8,111 nucleotides of DNA, taken from the NCBI GenBank assembly GCA_019118985.1, contig DWXX01000038.1:1-8111 (forward strand). Direction: 5' to 3'. The translations under genes and the position numbers were made by a program. The DNA is from Candidatus Faecalibacterium faecipullorum. GTDB lineage: Bacteria; Bacillota; Clostridia; Oscillospirales; Ruminococcaceae. Each line of letters begins with the position of its first letter. The stretch's first letter is position 1. Positions 5,324 through 8,111 of this stretch are shown in pieces. The notes under the pieces were generated by a model, which saw nothing but the letters and a program-made list of their open reading frames with translations, made no database searches and had not been told where the DNA came from.

Positions 5324-8111
5324 ATGAACGCGACCCGCCCCGAACTGCACTGGCTGGAGGACCCGCAGGTCTTTGCGGTCAACCGCCTGGACGCACATTC
5401 CGACCATATCTGGTACGCCGGCGGCAGCGACCTGCGCCAGTCCCTGGACGGCGCATGGCGCTTTGCCTACAGCCCCCGCCCCGCCGACCGCCCCGCCGAC
5501 TTCTGGCAAGAGGGCGCAAGCCTCGACGGCTTTGACGAGATCGCCGTGCCCGGGCACATCGAGACCCAGGGCTACGGGCAGATCCAGTACATCAACACCA
5601 TGTACCCCTGGGATGGGCGGCATTACCTCCGCCCGCCCCAGATCGCCTGGGACGACACCCCGGTGGGCAGCTATGTCTGCACCTTCACCCTCGACGAGGC
5701 GCTGCGGGGCAAACGGGTCTGCGTCTCCTTCCAGGGGGTGGAGCGAGCCTTCTACTGCTGGTGCAACGGGCAGTTCGTCGGCTACAGCGAGGACAGCTTC
5801 ACCCCCGCCGACTTCGACCTGACCGGCTGCCTGCGCGGCGGCGAGAACCGCCTGTGCGTCGAGGTCTACAAGAACTGCTCGGGCAGCTGGCTGGAGGACC
5901 AGGACTTCTTCCGCTTTTTCGGCATCTTCCGGCCGGTGTATCTGTACGCCAAGCCCGAACTGCACATCGAGGACCTGTGGCTGCGCGCCTCCCTCAGCGC
6001 CGACAATGCCGCCGGTCTGCTTGCGCCGCGGCTGCGGCTGAGCGCCGCGCCGGGGGCTTCGCTGGAGGGCTGCGGGCTGCGCTGCACCGTTGCCGCGCCG
6101 GGGGGCGAGGTGATCTACGACGCCCCCATGCCCCTGACCCGGGCGGGCGAATTCTGGTGCGGCGCGCCGGTCACCCTGCCCGGCGTCCGCAAGTGGGACC
6201 ACGCCGACCCCGCCCTCTACACCGTCACCCTGACCCTGACCGACGCCGCCGGGCGGGTGGTGGAGACAGTGCCCTACCGCACCGGCTTCCGCCGGTTCGG
6301 GCTGCGGGACGGCGTGATGGAGCTGAACGGCGAGCGGCTGGTATTCAACGGGGTCAACCGCCACGAGTGGAACCCCGAGACCGGCCGCGCCATCGGCCCC
6401 GAGGATATGTACCGCGCCATCGAGACCTTCCGCCGCAATAACATCAACGCGGTGCGCACCTGCCACTACCCCGACCAGACCCTCTGGTACGAGCTGTGCG
6501 ATGAGAACGGTATCTACATGATGGACGAGGCCAACCTGGAGAGCCACGGCTCCTGGCAGAAGATGAGCAGGGTCGAGCCCTCCTGGAACGTGCCGGGCAG
6601 CCTGCCGGAATGGCGGGACTGCGTGGTGGACCGGGCGCGCTCGATGTTCGAGCGGGACAAAAACCACACCGCCATCCTGATCTGGAGCTGCGGCAACGAA
6701 TCCTACGCCGGCGAGGACATCCTGGCCATGAGCGAGTTCTTCCGCGCCAACGACCCCGGGCGTCTGGTCCACTACGAGGGGGTGTTCCACTGCCGGGCCT
6801 TTGACCGCATCAGCGACATCGAGAGCCGGATGTACGCCAAGCCCGACGAGGTGCGCGCCTACCTTGAATCCAACCCCGCCAAGCCCTTCCTCCTCTGCGA
6901 GTACATGCACGACATGGGCAACAGCCTGGGCGGGATGGAGAGCTACATCCGCCTGGCCGAGGAGTACCCCCAGTACCAGGGCGGCTTTGTCTGGGACTAC
7001 ATGGACCAGGCCCTCTGGCAGGAGGGAGTCCATGGCCGGCGGCTGGGGTACGGCGGCGACTTCGGCGAGCGGCCCACCGACTACGCTTTCAGCGCCAACG
7101 GCATCGTCTTTGCCGACGGGGCGGAAAAGCCCGCCATGCAGGACCTGCGCTACTGGTACAGCACCCCGGCCCAGCGCGCCGCCCACGACGCGGCCAACGC
7201 AAAGGCGGCCGCCGCCTTCACCCTGCCGCCCCTGCGCGCCGGCGGCCCGCTGACCGTCGTCGAGGGGGACGTCAACCTCGGGGTGCAGGGGGACCGCTTT
7301 GCCCTGCAGTTCTCCTACAGCGAGGGGGGGCTGGCCTCCCTGCGGATGGCCGGCGGCCCCGAGTGGGTCTGGCGCGCCCCCCGCCCCGCCCTCTGGCGGG
7401 CCCCCACCGAGAACGACCGGGGCTGCGGCTTCCCGCAGCGCAGCGCCGCCTGGCTGGCCGCCGACGCCTACCCCCAGACGGCCGGCTGGCAGGTGGAGGA
7501 GAAGGGCCCCGGCTGCGTCCGCATCCGGTACACCTTCACCTTCCCCACCGTGCCGGGGGCGTCGGCTGACATCTGCTACACCGTCACCGGCAGCGCCCTG
7601 CGGGTGGACGGCGTCTACCACGGCGCGGCCGGCGCGCCCGAGCTGCCGGTCTTTGGCGTCCGGATGGCCACCGCGCAGCCCGCCGCCCGGGTCTGCTGGA
7701 CCGGCCTGTCGGGCGAGACCTACCCCGACCGCTATAAAGGCGCCTCCTTCGGCCGCTGGAGCGAGGAGCCCCATATCCCCGCCTACCTGGTCCCGCAGGA
7801 CTGCGGCGTCCACATCGGCACCCGCACCCTGACGCTGCAGCAGCAGACCGCCGGCCGCCGCGCCGACGCCGCCCTCACCCTCCGCATGGCCGACGGCGAG
7901 CCCTTCGCCTTCTCGGCCCTGCCCAACACCCCCCACCAGCTGGAGGCCGCCGCCCACGCCGACGAGCTGCCCGCCACCGGCCGCACCATCCTGACCGTCA
8001 TGGGCGCGGTGCGCGGCGTCGGCGGCATCGACAGCTGGGGCACCGACGTCGAGCCCCCCTACCGCCTCAGCGGCGAGCAAGAGCACCGGGTGAGCTTTAT
8101 GGTGGAGCTGT
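5324..8111 (+). CDS. lacZ: Beta-galactosidase, glycoside hydrolase family 2 (3' end cut by window)
   Basis: Hydrolyses beta-galactosides such as lactose with retention of configuration. There is no signal peptide, so it is probably cytoplasmic. The frame is unbroken for 929 codons to the window edge. Domains: sugar-binding jelly roll (about 35-215), Ig-like domain 2 (about 217-325), TIM barrel (about 326-612), C-terminal beta-sandwich (about 632 onward). Conserved residues by E. coli equivalence: N91 (N102), LEDQD at 190-194 with the D201 ligand, H347 (H357), H381 (H391), Mg ligands E406 and H408 (E416, H418), acid/base E459 in GNES (E461), nucleophile E526 in CEYMHDMGNS (E537), W557 (W568), N592 (N604) and W905 in GIDSWG (W999). 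E. coli LacZ ends 24 residues after W999. Here 24 residues follow W905, so only the extreme C-terminus should be missing. Domain 4 appears to be lost (see findings). No permease or regulator gene is adjacent within the window. Confidence 0.96.
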   Translation, partial: MNATRPELHWLEDPQVFAVNRLDAHSDHIWYAGGSDLRQSLDGAWRFAYSPRPADRPADFWQEGASLDGFDEIAVPGHIETQGYGQIQYINTMYPWDGRHYLRPPQIAWDDTPVGSYVCTFTLDEALRGKRVCVSFQGVERAFYCWCNGQFVGYSEDSFTPADFDLTGCLRGGENRLCVEVYKNCSGSWLEDQDFFRFFGIFRPVYLYAKPELHIEDLWLRASLSADNAAGLLAPRLRLSAAPGASLEGCGLRCTVAAPGGEVIYDAPMPLTRAGEFWCGAPVTLPGVRKWDHADPALYTVTLTLTDAAGRVVETVPYRTGFRRFGLRDGVMELNGERLVFNGVNRHEWNPETGRAIGPEDMYRAIETFRRNNINAVRTCHYPDQTLWYELCDENGIYMMDEANLESHGSWQKMSRVEPSWNVPGSLPEWRDCVVDRARSMFERDKNHTAILIWSCGNESYAGEDILAMSEFFRANDPGRLVHYEGVFHCRAFDRISDIESRMYAKPDEVRAYLESNPAKPFLLCEYMHDMGNSLGGMESYIRLAEEYPQYQGGFVWDYMDQALWQEGVHGRRLGYGGDFGERPTDYAFSANGIVFADGAEKPAMQDLRYWYSTPAQRAAHDAANAKAAAAFTLPPLRAGGPLTVVEGDVNLGVQGDRFALQFSYSEGGLASLRMAGGPEWVWRAPRPALWRAPTENDRGCGFPQRSAAWLAADAYPQTAGWQVEEKGPGCVRIRYTFTFPTVPGASADICYTVTGSALRVDGVYHGAAGAPELPVFGVRMATAQPAARVCWTGLSGETYPDRYKGASFGRWSEEPHIPAYLVPQDCGVHIGTRTLTLQQQTAGRRADAALTLRMADGEPFAFSALPNTPHQLEAAAHADELPATGRTILTVMGAVRGVGGIDSWGTDVEPPYRLSGEQEHRVSFMVEL

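Noticed and set aside
4981..5382. Minus-strand 133-codon frame containing MSEWFKEAVLKTAVRQRT
   Set aside because: It is another classic false peptide read from the serine tRNA sequence. It also runs through the tRNA promoter and the start of lacZ.
5207..8086. A 959-codon open frame on the minus strand opposite lacZ
   Set aside because: It is an antisense shadow caused by GC-rich codons in the real gene: very high Gly, Ala, Val and Pro, no recognisable domain and no ribosome site. The plus-strand frame has every catalytic motif of family 2 beta-galactosidases.
1..8111. Mobile element, CRISPR array, phage remnant or defence system
   Set aside because: No transposase, integrase, terminal repeats, regularly spaced repeats or defence domains are seen. 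The tRNA pair has no attachment-site duplication or integrase beside it.

Overview
The window reads as a chromosomal housekeeping stretch from a high-GC member of the Clostridia, most likely an Oscillospiraceae/Ruminococcaceae relative of Gemmiger, Subdoligranulum or Faecalibacterium. This is inferred from GC-rich coding with AT-rich intergenic gaps, near-consensus sigma-A promoters, purine-rich Shine-Dalgarno sites, CCA-encoded tRNAs and a BmrR-type MerR regulator. The genus is not proven. I see no phage, transposon, CRISPR array or defence island. || Layout, left to right: (1) the C-terminal two thirds of the disaggregase ClpB (1-1728, 5' end outside the window) with a small terminator. (2) A strong extended -10 promoter, a near-perfect 21-bp hairpin at the very start of the transcript, and a CNNM/CorC-type membrane protein with CBS domains (1888-3195). 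(3) A convergent terminator, then a minus-strand BmrR-like MerR regulator (3243-4085). (4) A divergent control region of about 80 bp holding a textbook MerR-type promoter (19-bp spacer with a 13-bp palindrome in it) that drives a short YitT-family membrane protein (4168-4830). (5) A perfect two-way terminator, then two minus-strand serine tRNA genes (GCT and TGA anticodons) with their own consensus promoter. (6) A divergent promoter and a family 2 beta-galactosidase (5324 to the window end, missing only the last few residues). || How the parts fit: ClpB, the CorC-like protein, the tRNA pair and LacZ look like independent transcription units, each with its own promoter or terminator. The one clear regulatory module is the MerR/YitT divergent pair, where promoter geometry predicts that the regulator directly activates the membrane-protein gene. 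|| The most interesting points are: the MerR-to-YitT wiring, with a conserved drug-binding glutamate but no classical efflux pump as target; the long hairpin at the start of the corC-like leader; a LacZ in which domain 4 seems to have been replaced by a short Ala-rich linker while all catalytic residues remain; and paired repeats that bracket the lacZ promoter.
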